From CAZTDD01 sp964612675 (GTDB lineage Bacteria; Hinthialibacterota; Hinthialibacteria; Hinthialibacterales; JAKPRU01), in NCBI GenBank assembly GCA_964612675.1, contig CAZTDD010000094.1, forward strand, positions 1 through 28,323: DNA of 28,323 nt. The letters run 5' to 3'. The position numbers and the translations under genes are program-made. The notes beneath the pieces were generated by a model. That model was not told where the DNA came from, searched no databases, and was given only the letters and a program-made list of their open reading frames with translations. Shown piece after piece: positions 8,464 through 15,619 of the stretch (position 1 is its first letter; each line of letters begins with the position of its first letter).

Positions 8464-9300
8464 ATGCAAAGTGTAACAATTGAAGGGGTCGAAGTATTTC
8501 TTGCTCATCCAGTTCAACTATCGGTTGAATGGGTGGGCCAGGAGGAGCTGTTACTGCAGGTGCTTGCGGCGTGGATGACTGTGGACGAACGAGACTTGCC
8601 GCTTCATCCTCGATTGCTCGGCAAACCCGGGGTAGGGAAGACCACGTTGGCATATGCAGCCGCGAAGGCGCTTGGCAGGGATGTCTATCTCTTCCAGGCG
8701 ACGATGGACACCCGTCCGGAAGATCTCATCATCAGCCCCGTAATCGCCGAGCAGGGGAAACTGCGGTATGTTGCCAGCCCGATTGTGACCGCGATGATTC
8801 GCGGCGGAGTTTGCATACTCGATGAGGGCAACCGAATGAGCGAGAAGAGTTGGGCCTCACTTGCCCCGCTTCTCGACGTCCGACGGTATGTCGAATCGCT
8901 CGTGGCCGGAATCACCGTGAAGGCGAACAAGGACTTTCGTTTGTGCGCGACAATGAACGACGACGCAAGCACATTCGATTTGCCGGAGTATATTCATTCC
9001 CGGCTTCAACCGCAGCTCCTCGTGGAATTTCCTGACCGGGACGAAGAGGCGTTGATTCTCCGCTCGAACCTGCCTTTCGCCGACGAGACGGTTCTCAAAT
9101 ATGTCGTCGATTTCCTCCAGCGGGCACATCAGGCGCAGGAACGATATACGGTTCGGGACGGGATCAACGTGGCTCGATATGCCCTCAAACTGCTCGAACT
9201 CGATAAGACCGGTGAATCGCGGTTGACAGGCGATTCCAACGAAGCTTTATCCAAAGCGATCCAAGCGATTCTCGGAGAAGATGCGCTTCTCTATATCTGA
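8464..9300 (+). CDS. MoxR-type AAA+ ATPase
   Basis: This 278-residue AAA+ protein has Walker A GKPGVGKT (53-60), Walker B CILDEGNRM (117-125, the MoxR-like DE-NR form), sensor 1 CATMND (N165) and a likely arginine finger in HSRLQPQ (R180). The length and motif set match MoxR/NorQ/CbbQ ATPases, which remodel or activate partner proteins, usually with a VWA-domain protein. ATG at 8464 sits eight bases after GGAGG; a GTG nine bases earlier overlaps that site. The next gene starts 20 bases before this one ends, so the two are probably translated together. No VWA protein is encoded nearby; the natural partner here is the TraB-like protein. The ATPase call is firm and the client is inferred. Confidence 0.88.
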   Translation: MQSVTIEGVEVFLAHPVQLSVEWVGQEELLLQVLAAWMTVDERDLPLHPRLLGKPGVGKTTLAYAAAKALGRDVYLFQATMDTRPEDLIISPVIAEQGKLRYVASPIVTAMIRGGVCILDEGNRMSEKSWASLAPLLDVRRYVESLVAGITVKANKDFRLCATMNDDASTFDLPEYIHSRLQPQLLVEFPDRDEEALILRSNLPFADETVLKYVVDFLQRAHQAQERYTVRDGINVARYALKLLELDKTGESRLTGDSNEALSKAIQAILGEDALLYI

Positions 9301-11080
9301 ACCCATCGTATTCCTACCCATCGTCCACGGTTGTCTGGAAACCGCGGCGGCGATTCGTGATCAGTTGCGGCGAATTCAACCGGACGCCGTCGCGATTGAA
9401 CTGCCGCCCACGATCCAGGACGAGGTTCTTGCCGCCTGCCGTCGTTTGCCCTATCTCTCGGTTGTCAGTTATCAGCGTTCCGACGGCCGGCCGGTTTATG
9501 TTTTGATCGAGCCGTGCGATGGAATCATTGAGGCGGTGCGGTTTGGCTTGGAGAACGATATTCCCGTTGCTTTTGTTGACCGGGATGCGGAAGACTACGC
9601 TCCCAAGATCGACTATCTGCCTGATCCTTATGCCATCCAGAGAATAGGCTATGACGCCTATGTGAAGGCGTATCTGGAAAGCGTGCCCGCCTCGGAGCAC
9701 GCCGACGATCGATTCCGTGAGATTTCTATGGCCTATCATCTGCAGGGTATGGCAGATGATTATGAACGGGTCGCTTTCGTGTGCGGTTTGGCTCATGTCA
9801 ATGGAGTTCTACGTGAATTAGAGACCACGCAGGCTTTTCCGCTGCAGAAAACAAAACGTGAGAACGTTACCGTCTGGAATCTCTCCGGACGTTCGGCCAG
9901 GGAGGTACTTTCGGAGCCCGCGTTCTATACGGCCGCCTACGAACGGTATCGCAACGGAGACACGGTTTCTGCTGACCGACTGCTTTTTCAAAAAGACCTG
10001 GTTCAGAAGGCCCGGGAACAGCACAAAGAGAACAGCGGAGAGGAGTTGTCTCCCGTTCAACTGAACGTGCTCGGTCAGTTCGGAAGGAATTACGCGCTGC
10101 TGGAAACCCGGCTCGTCCCGGATTTATATCATTTGCTGATCGCGGCGCGAGGATGTGCAGACGACAATTTCGCGTACGAGGTATGGGACGCCGCCACATC
10201 GTATCCCTGGCAGGAATCTCCCTCCCGTCTGCCAACGCTGGATATCACGCTGGAAGATCTCCAGCGTCATTCCCGTGCAGTTCGCTTTCATCGTACGCTC
10301 AAACAACGCCGAAAAATCCTCCGTAAGGTGCCTTCGCGCAAGCGTGAAAAGCGCCCCGGCGAATGGAAAGAAGGGTGGGGAGGGATCTTCATTTGCAGCT
10401 ATCCACCCGAGGATCTGGTGATCGAGTCGTACGGGGCGTTTCTGATGAAGAAAGGCAAATCAATTCTGTCCGAAGAAAACAGTCGTGTCGAACCATTTAC
10501 TACGTCGCTCCATGACGGGATCGACATACGGGAAACGCTTCGGAACTGGCACGAGGGAAAAATCTATGTGCGTGAAAACCGCCAGGTCCAGGGAAACGTC
10601 GGTTCGGTCGTTGTCATTCTAGATTCCGACGAGGAGTCAGCGTTAGGGCGCAAGTATACCTGGTCGAGTGTGTGGCACGGGGAGCACAATCAAGAATCGG
10701 ACATGGCCTTCTATGCCACCCCGGCGGGAGAACAGCTTGTTGGACCGGGCATATCGCGATGCGAGTACGGTGGATTCCTGATGACTTATCCGCCCGGTCG
10801 TCTGATGGATATCTGGGACGATCCGTTCTACGCCGCCGCCCGAAATAAACCCGAACGGTTGCTGCTTGCCGGAATCGATTACAGTGAAGAGCGGTTTATC
10901 GTCTATGTCGCGAAGAAGCCGCCACGTTCCTATTTTCAGACATTCGCCCACCGTTTTGGACGGAAGATTATCTATCTTCCTATCGGTCAGCTTTCGCCGG
11001 TCACGCTCAAGCAGATCCGTGCTTTTCATGTCCTTGACGGACGCCATGTACGGTCTTATGCGAAGGAGTATGTCTGGTAA
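9281..11080 (+). CDS. TraB/ChaN-superfamily-like protein with unknown C-terminal half
   Basis: Residues 1-180 of this 599-residue protein resemble the TraB/PrgY/TIKI/DUF5682-type fold: PIVHG (H16), AVAIELPP (E40), PVAFVDRDAEDY (D100) and VCGLAHVNGVLREL (a GX2H motif, H172). These are positions where TIKI/TraB-type putative metallohydrolases keep His and Glu. A mixed helical region (about 180-370) with a basic patch KQRRKILRKVPSRKREKRPG follows. The C-terminal part (about 370-599) matches nothing I recognise; it has two GG-x(4-5)-YPP motifs (GGIFICSYPP, GGFLMTYPP) suggesting an internal repeat. No signal peptide or membrane helix is evident. ATG at 9281 lies inside the end of the AAA gene with GGAG just upstream. 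The overlap implies a two-component unit. Fold similarity is from pattern only; function unknown. Confidence 0.7.
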   Translation: MRFSISEPIVFLPIVHGCLETAAAIRDQLRRIQPDAVAIELPPTIQDEVLAACRRLPYLSVVSYQRSDGRPVYVLIEPCDGIIEAVRFGLENDIPVAFVDRDAEDYAPKIDYLPDPYAIQRIGYDAYVKAYLESVPASEHADDRFREISMAYHLQGMADDYERVAFVCGLAHVNGVLRELETTQAFPLQKTKRENVTVWNLSGRSAREVLSEPAFYTAAYERYRNGDTVSADRLLFQKDLVQKAREQHKENSGEELSPVQLNVLGQFGRNYALLETRLVPDLYHLLIAARGCADDNFAYEVWDAATSYPWQESPSRLPTLDITLEDLQRHSRAVRFHRTLKQRRKILRKVPSRKREKRPGEWKEGWGGIFICSYPPEDLVIESYGAFLMKKGKSILSEENSRVEPFTTSLHDGIDIRETLRNWHEGKIYVRENRQVQGNVGSVVVILDSDEESALGRKYTWSSVWHGEHNQESDMAFYATPAGEQLVGPGISRCEYGGFLMTYPPGRLMDIWDDPFYAAARNKPERLLLAGIDYSEERFIVYVAKKPPRSYFQTFAHRFGRKIIYLPIGQLSPVTLKQIRAFHVLDGRHVRSYAKEYVW

Positions 11081-11164
11081 ACTGGAGTGATGAGGGGCTG
11101 GGCCGACAGTAAGGTAGATGCCTTCATTTCATGAAAAGAGGCTTGTCAGTTACGAGGATCAATT

Positions 11165-12100
11165 ATGCAAAAGAAGAACCGTAGAGACTTTCTATTAACC
11201 TGCACCGCCGCGGGCGCGTGTGCGCCGTTGGCGTCCTGGGGCGCGAACCAAACCGAGGAGACCAAACACCCCGGAATGAGTATTGCGCGATACAAGAATC
11301 CATCCGAAGACCCGGAGGAAGAGGCCAAGGAGGCCGATCAATTGACCCGGGGTGCTATCGAGTCTTTGGGAGGGATGGCTCGATTCGTATCGAAAGGCGA
11401 AGTGGTTTGGATAAAGCCAAACATCTGTTTCGATCGGACCCCCGAGCAGGCGGTGAACAGCAATCCCTACGTTGTAGGCACGATAGTTCGGCTGTGTCGC
11501 GAGGCCGGTGCAAAAGAGGTGATTGTCAGCAACCATCCAGTCGGAGATCTCACCCGTGCATACGAACGAAGCAAGATCGGCCCTGAGGCAGAGAAAGCGG
11601 GGGCGAGAGTTTTCATCATGAAGGACGAGGACTTCAAGACAACGCCGATCGGTGGCAAAGCGATAAAAGAGTGCGACATTTATCCGGAAGTCCTTGAAGT
11701 CGACAAACTGATCGCGATTGCGACGGTCAAACATCATTCGCTCTGCAAGGCCTCGCTTGGTATGAAGGGGTTAATGGGGTTGATCAGCGGACCGCGTTAT
11801 CTTTTTCACAGCGACATCGATAACAGCATTCCGGATCTGGCCGCCTTTCTGAATCCGCAGCTGGTTGTTTTGGACGCCATTCGGGTGCTCAAGCGGGACG
11901 GACCTTTCGGTGGGAGCCTTGATGATGTCGAGCGCAAAGACACCGTCGCTGTGAGCACAGATCAGGTTGCCGCCGATGCCTTTGGGGCGGTTTGCTTCGG
12001 TCTTAAACCGGAAGAAGTCGGCTACATCAAAGAAGCCGATGCCCGCGGGATGGGGACGATGGATTACAAATCCCTTTCACCGGTGGAGCTCGTAATCTGA
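11165..12100 (+). CDS. DUF362 protein with Tat-type signal
   Basis: This 311-residue protein begins with a twin-arginine-like leader (KKNRRDFLLTCTAAGACAPLASWG), implying export in folded form. The rest is a DUF362 domain: GEVVWIKPNICFDRTPEQAVNSNP, REAGAKEVIVSNHP, and KLIAIATVKHHSLCKASLGMKG. DUF362 members sometimes carry a ferredoxin part; here no four-Cys cluster motif is present. The biochemical role of the family is not settled. ATG at 11165 follows GAGGATCAATT. The gene starts 84 bases after the TraB-like gene on the same strand with no obvious terminator between, so cotranscription is possible but the functional link is uncertain. It ends before an inverted repeat pair shared with convergent pilT. 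Confidence 0.85.
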   Translation: MQKKNRRDFLLTCTAAGACAPLASWGANQTEETKHPGMSIARYKNPSEDPEEEAKEADQLTRGAIESLGGMARFVSKGEVVWIKPNICFDRTPEQAVNSNPYVVGTIVRLCREAGAKEVIVSNHPVGDLTRAYERSKIGPEAEKAGARVFIMKDEDFKTTPIGGKAIKECDIYPEVLEVDKLIAIATVKHHSLCKASLGMKGLMGLISGPRYLFHSDIDNSIPDLAAFLNPQLVVLDAIRVLKRDGPFGGSLDDVERKDTVAVSTDQVAADAFGAVCFGLKPEEVGYIKEADARGMGTMDYKSLSPVELVI

Positions 12101-12126
12101 TACCGCCAAAGAACGATGAGCGACGG

Positions 12127-12160
12127 AGTAGCGTCCGGGTTCATCCCGGACGGCCGCAAA
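12127..12160 (+). repeat. REP-like palindromic element, copy 1
   Basis: AGTAGCGTCCGGGTTCATCC begins the element. Its core CGTCCGGG (12132-12139), loop TTCAT and CCCGGACG (12145-12152) form a perfect 8-base-pair hairpin. A related copy lies inverted 26 bases further on. There is no U-tract, so a simple intrinsic terminator is unlikely, although it separates convergent genes. Extragenic palindromes of this type are often dispersed and mobilised by RAYT transposases; none is visible here. Confidence 0.65.
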
Positions 12161-12186
12161 CGCCCGCGTCCCCAGAAAACGAAGAA

Positions 12187-12220
12187 CTCGCAAACGCCCA
12201 GGATCAACCTGGACGCTACT
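12187..12220 (-). repeat. REP-like palindromic element, copy 2 (inverted)
   Basis: Read on the minus strand this is AGTAGCGTCCAGGTTGATCC followed by TGGGCGTTTG, matching copy 1 at most positions including the AGTAGCGTCC head. Stem changes are paired: the G-C of copy 1 becomes A-U at one position, while another pair becomes a G-U wobble. It overlaps the last bases of pilT, including its stop codon. Together the copies form a BIME-like inverted pair in the 115-base gap. Confidence 0.65.
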
Positions 12221-13313
12221 TGAACGCCGTGGCGGGTTGTTGCTGTTTCTGAGGTCTTTGCTGGAGCGCCTGATCGAGAAGCGCCTGCGGGTTGCGCATG
12301 TGCAGCTGGGCTTCTTCCGCGGTAACCAACCCACGTTGATACAGCTTGATTAACGAGGAATCCATGGTCATCATCCCGTCCTTCGTTCCGGTCTCCATGA
12401 CGCTGTACAGCTGATGGGTTTTGCCTTCGCGTATCAGATTCGCAGACGAATGAGTGTTCCGCATGATCTCGACGGCGAGGACACGTCCGTCTCCCGTCGC
12501 TTTGGGCAAGAGACGCTGCGAGACAACCGCCAGCAGCGTAAGAGAGAGCTGTACGCGGACCTGCTGTTGTTGGCGCTCGGGAAACACATCGATGATTCGG
12601 TCGATGGTCTGGACAGCGTCGTTTGTGTGGAGCGTCGCCAGCACGAGGTGGCCCGTTTCGGCGGCGGTCAGTGCGGCGGAGACAGTGTCCAGGTCGCGCA
12701 TCTCACCGACCAGAATCACATCGGGGTCCTGTCGAAGCACGTATTTCAGCGCGGTCGCGAATGTATGGGTGTCGCTGCCGCGTTCCCGTTGGTCGATCAC
12801 ACTCTGTTTGTTTCGATGCACAAACTCGATGGGGTCTTCCACGGTGATGATGTGACACCGTTTGTTGGTGTTGATCAGATCGAGCATGGCGGCCTGCGTG
12901 GTCGATTTTCCGTGCCCGGTCGGCCCGGTCACAAGCAGGAGTCCCTGCGGTGCAAAAGAGAGGTCGTAGACGATGGGGGGCAGCCCGAGTTCTTTGAGTC
13001 CCGGGATTCGACTGGAAATCGGCCGAAACGCAGCCGCGACACAGCCGCGCTGCAAGTAGCAGTTGACACGGAACCGATGTCCCGCACCGAGCCCCAGCGA
13101 AAGGTCTAATTCTTTGTTCTCTTCGAATTCCTCTTTCTGTTTGTCATTGAGGATGCTGTACACCAGCCGTTTCACATCTTCCGGTTCCAACGGTGGATAA
13201 TCGGTCGGCTGGATATGGCCGTGAACGCGGATCATGGGTGCCGCGCCGGCCGTGAGAAGAAGATCGGACGCACCTTTGCTTTCTACGAGATGGAATAGGT
13301 CGCGTAAATCCAT
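12216..13313 (-). CDS. pilT: type IV pilus retraction ATPase PilT
   Basis: PilT is the hexameric cytoplasmic motor that depolymerises type IV pili for twitching motility. In this 365-residue protein Walker A is GPTGHGKST (130-138), the Asp box ITVEDPIEF (156-164), Walker B DPDVILVGEMRD, and the His box GHLVLATLHTNDA. The PilT-typical retraction segment is present in the form NLIREGKTHQL, and the C-terminus is a Gln-rich tail. ATG at 13313 follows AAGGAG by nine bases. No other pilus genes are in the window, but lone pilT loci are common. The stop codon lies inside the second REP-like element. PilU is a close paralogue and cannot be fully excluded. Confidence 0.93.
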   Translation of the reverse strand: MDLRDLFHLVESKGASDLLLTAGAAPMIRVHGHIQPTDYPPLEPEDVKRLVYSILNDKQKEEFEENKELDLSLGLGAGHRFRVNCYLQRGCVAAAFRPISSRIPGLKELGLPPIVYDLSFAPQGLLLVTGPTGHGKSTTQAAMLDLINTNKRCHIITVEDPIEFVHRNKQSVIDQRERGSDTHTFATALKYVLRQDPDVILVGEMRDLDTVSAALTAAETGHLVLATLHTNDAVQTIDRIIDVFPERQQQQVRVQLSLTLLAVVSQRLLPKATGDGRVLAVEIMRNTHSSANLIREGKTHQLYSVMETGTKDGMMTMDSSLIKLYQRGLVTAEEAQLHMRNPQALLDQALQQRPQKQQQPATAFK

Positions 13314-13416
13314 ATTGATTGCTCCTTAGTGGGCCAAGCCATAGAACATAAGTTTAGAGTAATGAAATCGCCGTTCCCTGCCCACCCCACAGCCTGAAGC
13401 AGGCTCGATCCGTCGG

Positions 13417-13701
13417 CTAATGAGTGATGCGAAATTCTCGAAACTCCCCTTTGGCGGGTTCCCAGTTTTCCTGAAAATTCGTGACACGGGCAAACGACGG
13501 CCCACTCTTCACTTTGTCAATCAACTCAGACAATTGGGCTCGCGTCCCCTCGGCAACCACCTCGACATCCCCGCTCCGAAGATTTCGCACAAATCCGGTC
13601 ACCCCGATCCGGGTCGCTTCATCGTACGTATAATAACGGAATCCCACACCCTGGACACGGCCCGAAAGAGTCAAATGGATACGATGTTGTTCTTCAGCCA
13701 T
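13417..13701 (-). CDS. acyP: acylphosphatase
   Basis: This 94-residue enzyme hydrolyses carboxyl-phosphate bonds in acyl phosphates. The catalytic residues are visible as R22 in GRVQGVGFR and N40 in GFVRN, with the family ending GPSFARVTNFQENW. The length is that of a normal acylphosphatase. I use ATG at 13701, giving MAEEQHRIHL; the longer frame adds 42 residues that lie inside the preceding glycosyltransferase gene and have no family similarity. The start is four bases after that gene's stop codon, so the two are very likely cotranscribed. The physiological substrate is not known from the context. Confidence 0.93.
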   Translation of the reverse strand: MAEEQHRIHLTLSGRVQGVGFRYYTYDEATRIGVTGFVRNLRSGDVEVVAEGTRAQLSELIDKVKSGPSFARVTNFQENWEPAKGEFREFRITH

Positions 13702-13705
13702 AGGT

Positions 13706-14416
13706 CTATTTGTGCTCCAATCGTCGGGCCGGAGAACGCGAGAACAGATTGAAACGGAGGATACACCAAAACGCTGAGATCGCGTCTTTCCAGCCGATTT
13801 TTTTCCCCTCATTATAATCCCGTCCATGATATGAAATCGCTACTTCATACACACGACAACGCATCTTGGCCACTTTAGCGGTTACCTCGGGCTCGATGCC
13901 AAAACGATTGGACTTGATATCGATGTTTCGCAGGACTTCGCTTCGAAATACTTTGTAGCAGGTCTCCATATCGGTGAGATTCAGGTTGGTGAAGATGTTT
14001 GAAATCAGGGTCAGCAGCCGATTCGCAATGTAGTGATGGAACAGTAGTACCCGATGCTCCTGACCGATGAATCGCGAACCATACACCACATCGGCAATGT
14101 TTTCTTCGATGGGATGGATCAGGCGCTTATACTCGGCGGGATCATACTCGAGATCCGCATCTTGAATAAGCACTGCATCCCCGCGAACGTGCTCAATGGC
14201 GGTTCGAATCGCTGCGCCTTTGCCTTGATTCCTCTCGTGGAACAGAACGGTGACGCCGTCCTCATTGATTGTCTGCAGAATATCGCGTGTACCGTCGGTC
14301 GAGAAATCGTCGACAATAATGATCTCTTTGTCGGTCGATTCCGAGCGTACCCGCGAGAGGATCTCTTCAATCGTCTCTTTTTCGTTATAAACGGGAATGA
14401 TAACAGAAAGCAGCAT
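13706..14416 (-). CDS. GT2 glycosyltransferase, dolichol-phosphate-mannose-synthase-like
   Basis: This 236-residue GT-A enzyme begins MLLSVIIPVYNEKETI, followed by IIIVDDFSTDGT and the metal-binding LIQDADLEYDP. NQGKGAAIRTAIEHVRGD and YKVFRSEVL are typical of polyprenyl-phosphate sugar synthases. It probably moves a sugar from a nucleotide sugar to a polyprenyl phosphate at the membrane. There are no C-terminal membrane helices, so it is the soluble short form. I prefer ATG at 14416 over a GTG five codons earlier because GAG sits five bases before the ATG. The product could feed the GT39-type enzyme encoded at 15616-17148, which uses polyprenyl-phosphate sugars. That link is inference from family roles and proximity. 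Confidence 0.88.
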   Translation of the reverse strand: MLLSVIIPVYNEKETIEEILSRVRSESTDKEIIIVDDFSTDGTRDILQTINEDGVTVLFHERNQGKGAAIRTAIEHVRGDAVLIQDADLEYDPAEYKRLIHPIEENIADVVYGSRFIGQEHRVLLFHHYIANRLLTLISNIFTNLNLTDMETCYKVFRSEVLRNIDIKSNRFGIEPEVTAKVAKMRCRVYEVAISYHGRDYNEGKKIGWKDAISAFWCILRFNLFSRSPARRLEHK

Positions 14417-14474
14417 TATTACTCGGCCCACACCAGGACTGATACAGTTCGGCTGTCAAGGATACAGAATTGTT

Positions 14475-14502
14475 ATTATAAAGCTCAGCATCCAAATGAC
14501 AA
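14475..14502 (-). promoter_or_regulatory. strong promoter for the GT2-acyP unit
   Basis: On the minus strand TTGTCA (14497-14502) and a perfect TATAAT (14475-14480) are 16 bases apart, eleven of twelve consensus matches. Two GATACAG copies (14441-14447 and 14461-14467), 20 bases apart, lie between it and the gene and could be an operator; this last point is speculative. Confidence 0.6.
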
Positions 14503-14515
14503 GGTATTCGCGCTG

Positions 14516-14543
14516 TTGCCAGGAGCCCTTCGGCGGCTATAAT
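14516..14543 (+). promoter_or_regulatory. strong promoter for the OppF-type ATPase gene
   Basis: TTGCCA (14516-14521) and a perfect TATAAT (14538-14543) are 16 bases apart, eleven of twelve consensus matches. It is back to back with the minus-strand promoter, their -35 boxes only 13 bases apart. Initiation near 14550 would start at a tandem repeat and leave a leader of about 50 bases. Confidence 0.6.
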
Positions 14544-14550
14544 CTACATC

Positions 14551-14580
14551 GAACGAACCGGAACCGAACGAACCGGAATC
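14551..14580 (+). repeat. two-unit 15-base tandem repeat in the leader
   Basis: GAACGAACCGGAACC (14551-14565) is followed directly by GAACGAACCGGAATC (14566-14580), one difference in 15. It begins at the predicted transcription start of the downstream gene, so a regulatory role or replication slippage are both possible. Confidence 0.6.
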
Positions 14581-14602
14581 CTGTTCCATCCTAAGAGGTC
14601 CG

Positions 14603-15619
14603 ATGCCCGAATCCAACGGAGCGCTGCTAAAAGTCGAGAATCTGGTCAAACACTTCGAGATCCGGAAAGGTCTTTTCGGAAGTGTGAAGGGATATGTCTA
14701 CGCCGTGGACGGTGTCACCTTCGACATCGCTCCCGGGGAGACCCTGGGATTGGCCGGGGAGAGCGGATGCGGCAAAACAACGACGGGTCGTCTGATTCTC
14801 CGGCTTCTCGATGCGACCTCAGGACATGTTTCATTTCGGGGTTCAGCGAATCTCCTGGATCTTGGACAGTCTGAGATGCGGCAGTACCGCAAAGAGATGC
14901 AGATCATCTTCCAGGATCCTTATTCCTCTCTCAATCCTCGATTCACAGTCGGGAGTACGCTAGCGGAACCTCTGAAGATTTTCGGTCTTGCCAGATCCCG
15001 GTCCGCCCGGCGCGACCGCTGTGTCGAGTTGCTGGAAGCGGTCGGTCTCAGCGCCGAACACATGTCCCGGTATCCACACGAGTTCAGCGGGGGCCAACGT
15101 CAGCGCATCGGAATCGCCAGAGCACTGACGGTCGACCCGTCGCTGATCGTTGCCGACGAGCCGGTTTCTGCATTGGATGTCTCGATTCAGGGGCAGATCG
15201 TTAACTTGCTTATCGATCTGAAAAACCGCCTTGGACTCAGCTATCTGTTCATTGCTCACGACCTCTCCATTGTGAAACACATCAGCGACCGTGTCGCGAT
15301 TATGTATATCGGGCGAATTGTCGAGCTGGCGGAGAAGAAGGAATTGTTCACTCGGCCGCTCCATCCTTACACTCGTCTTCTCCTCGAAGCGGTGCCCGTT
15401 CCGGACCCGTCAAAGCGAAGTGAAAAACAGCTGCTCGAAGGGGATGTCCCAAGCCCCGTCAATCCGCCATCCGGATGTCGTTTCCATACTCGTTGCCCGC
15501 ACCGGTTTGAACCGTGCGACAGCATCGATCCGCCGTTGATTAACATTGAGGGTCACCAGGTGGCCTGCCATCTCTATCCCGAGGGAAGTTCGCTTCCCGA
15601 GCCTGAGCCGGTCTCGTGA
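14603..15619 (+). CDS. oligopeptide/dipeptide ABC transporter ATPase, OppF/DppF type
   Basis: This 338-residue ATPase would power peptide or nickel-type import. Walker A is GESGCGKTT (52-60), the Q-loop IIFQDPYSSLNPR, the ABC signature FSGGQRQRIGIARAL, Walker B LIVADEPVSALD, and the switch His in FIAHDLS. The C-terminal oligo_HPY extension is present with PLHPYTRLLLEAVP and the Cys pattern of CRFHTRCPHRFEPC. OppF normally follows oppABCD; none of these is adjacent, so it is an orphan subunit here. ATG at 14603 follows AGAGG by five bases. Its stop overlaps the next gene's GTG start as GTGA. The call to family is firm; the substrate is unknown. Confidence 0.92.
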   Translation: MPESNGALLKVENLVKHFEIRKGLFGSVKGYVYAVDGVTFDIAPGETLGLAGESGCGKTTTGRLILRLLDATSGHVSFRGSANLLDLGQSEMRQYRKEMQIIFQDPYSSLNPRFTVGSTLAEPLKIFGLARSRSARRDRCVELLEAVGLSAEHMSRYPHEFSGGQRQRIGIARALTVDPSLIVADEPVSALDVSIQGQIVNLLIDLKNRLGLSYLFIAHDLSIVKHISDRVAIMYIGRIVELAEKKELFTRPLHPYTRLLLEAVPVPDPSKRSEKQLLEGDVPSPVNPPSGCRFHTRCPHRFEPCDSIDPPLINIEGHQVACHLYPEGSSLPEPEPVS

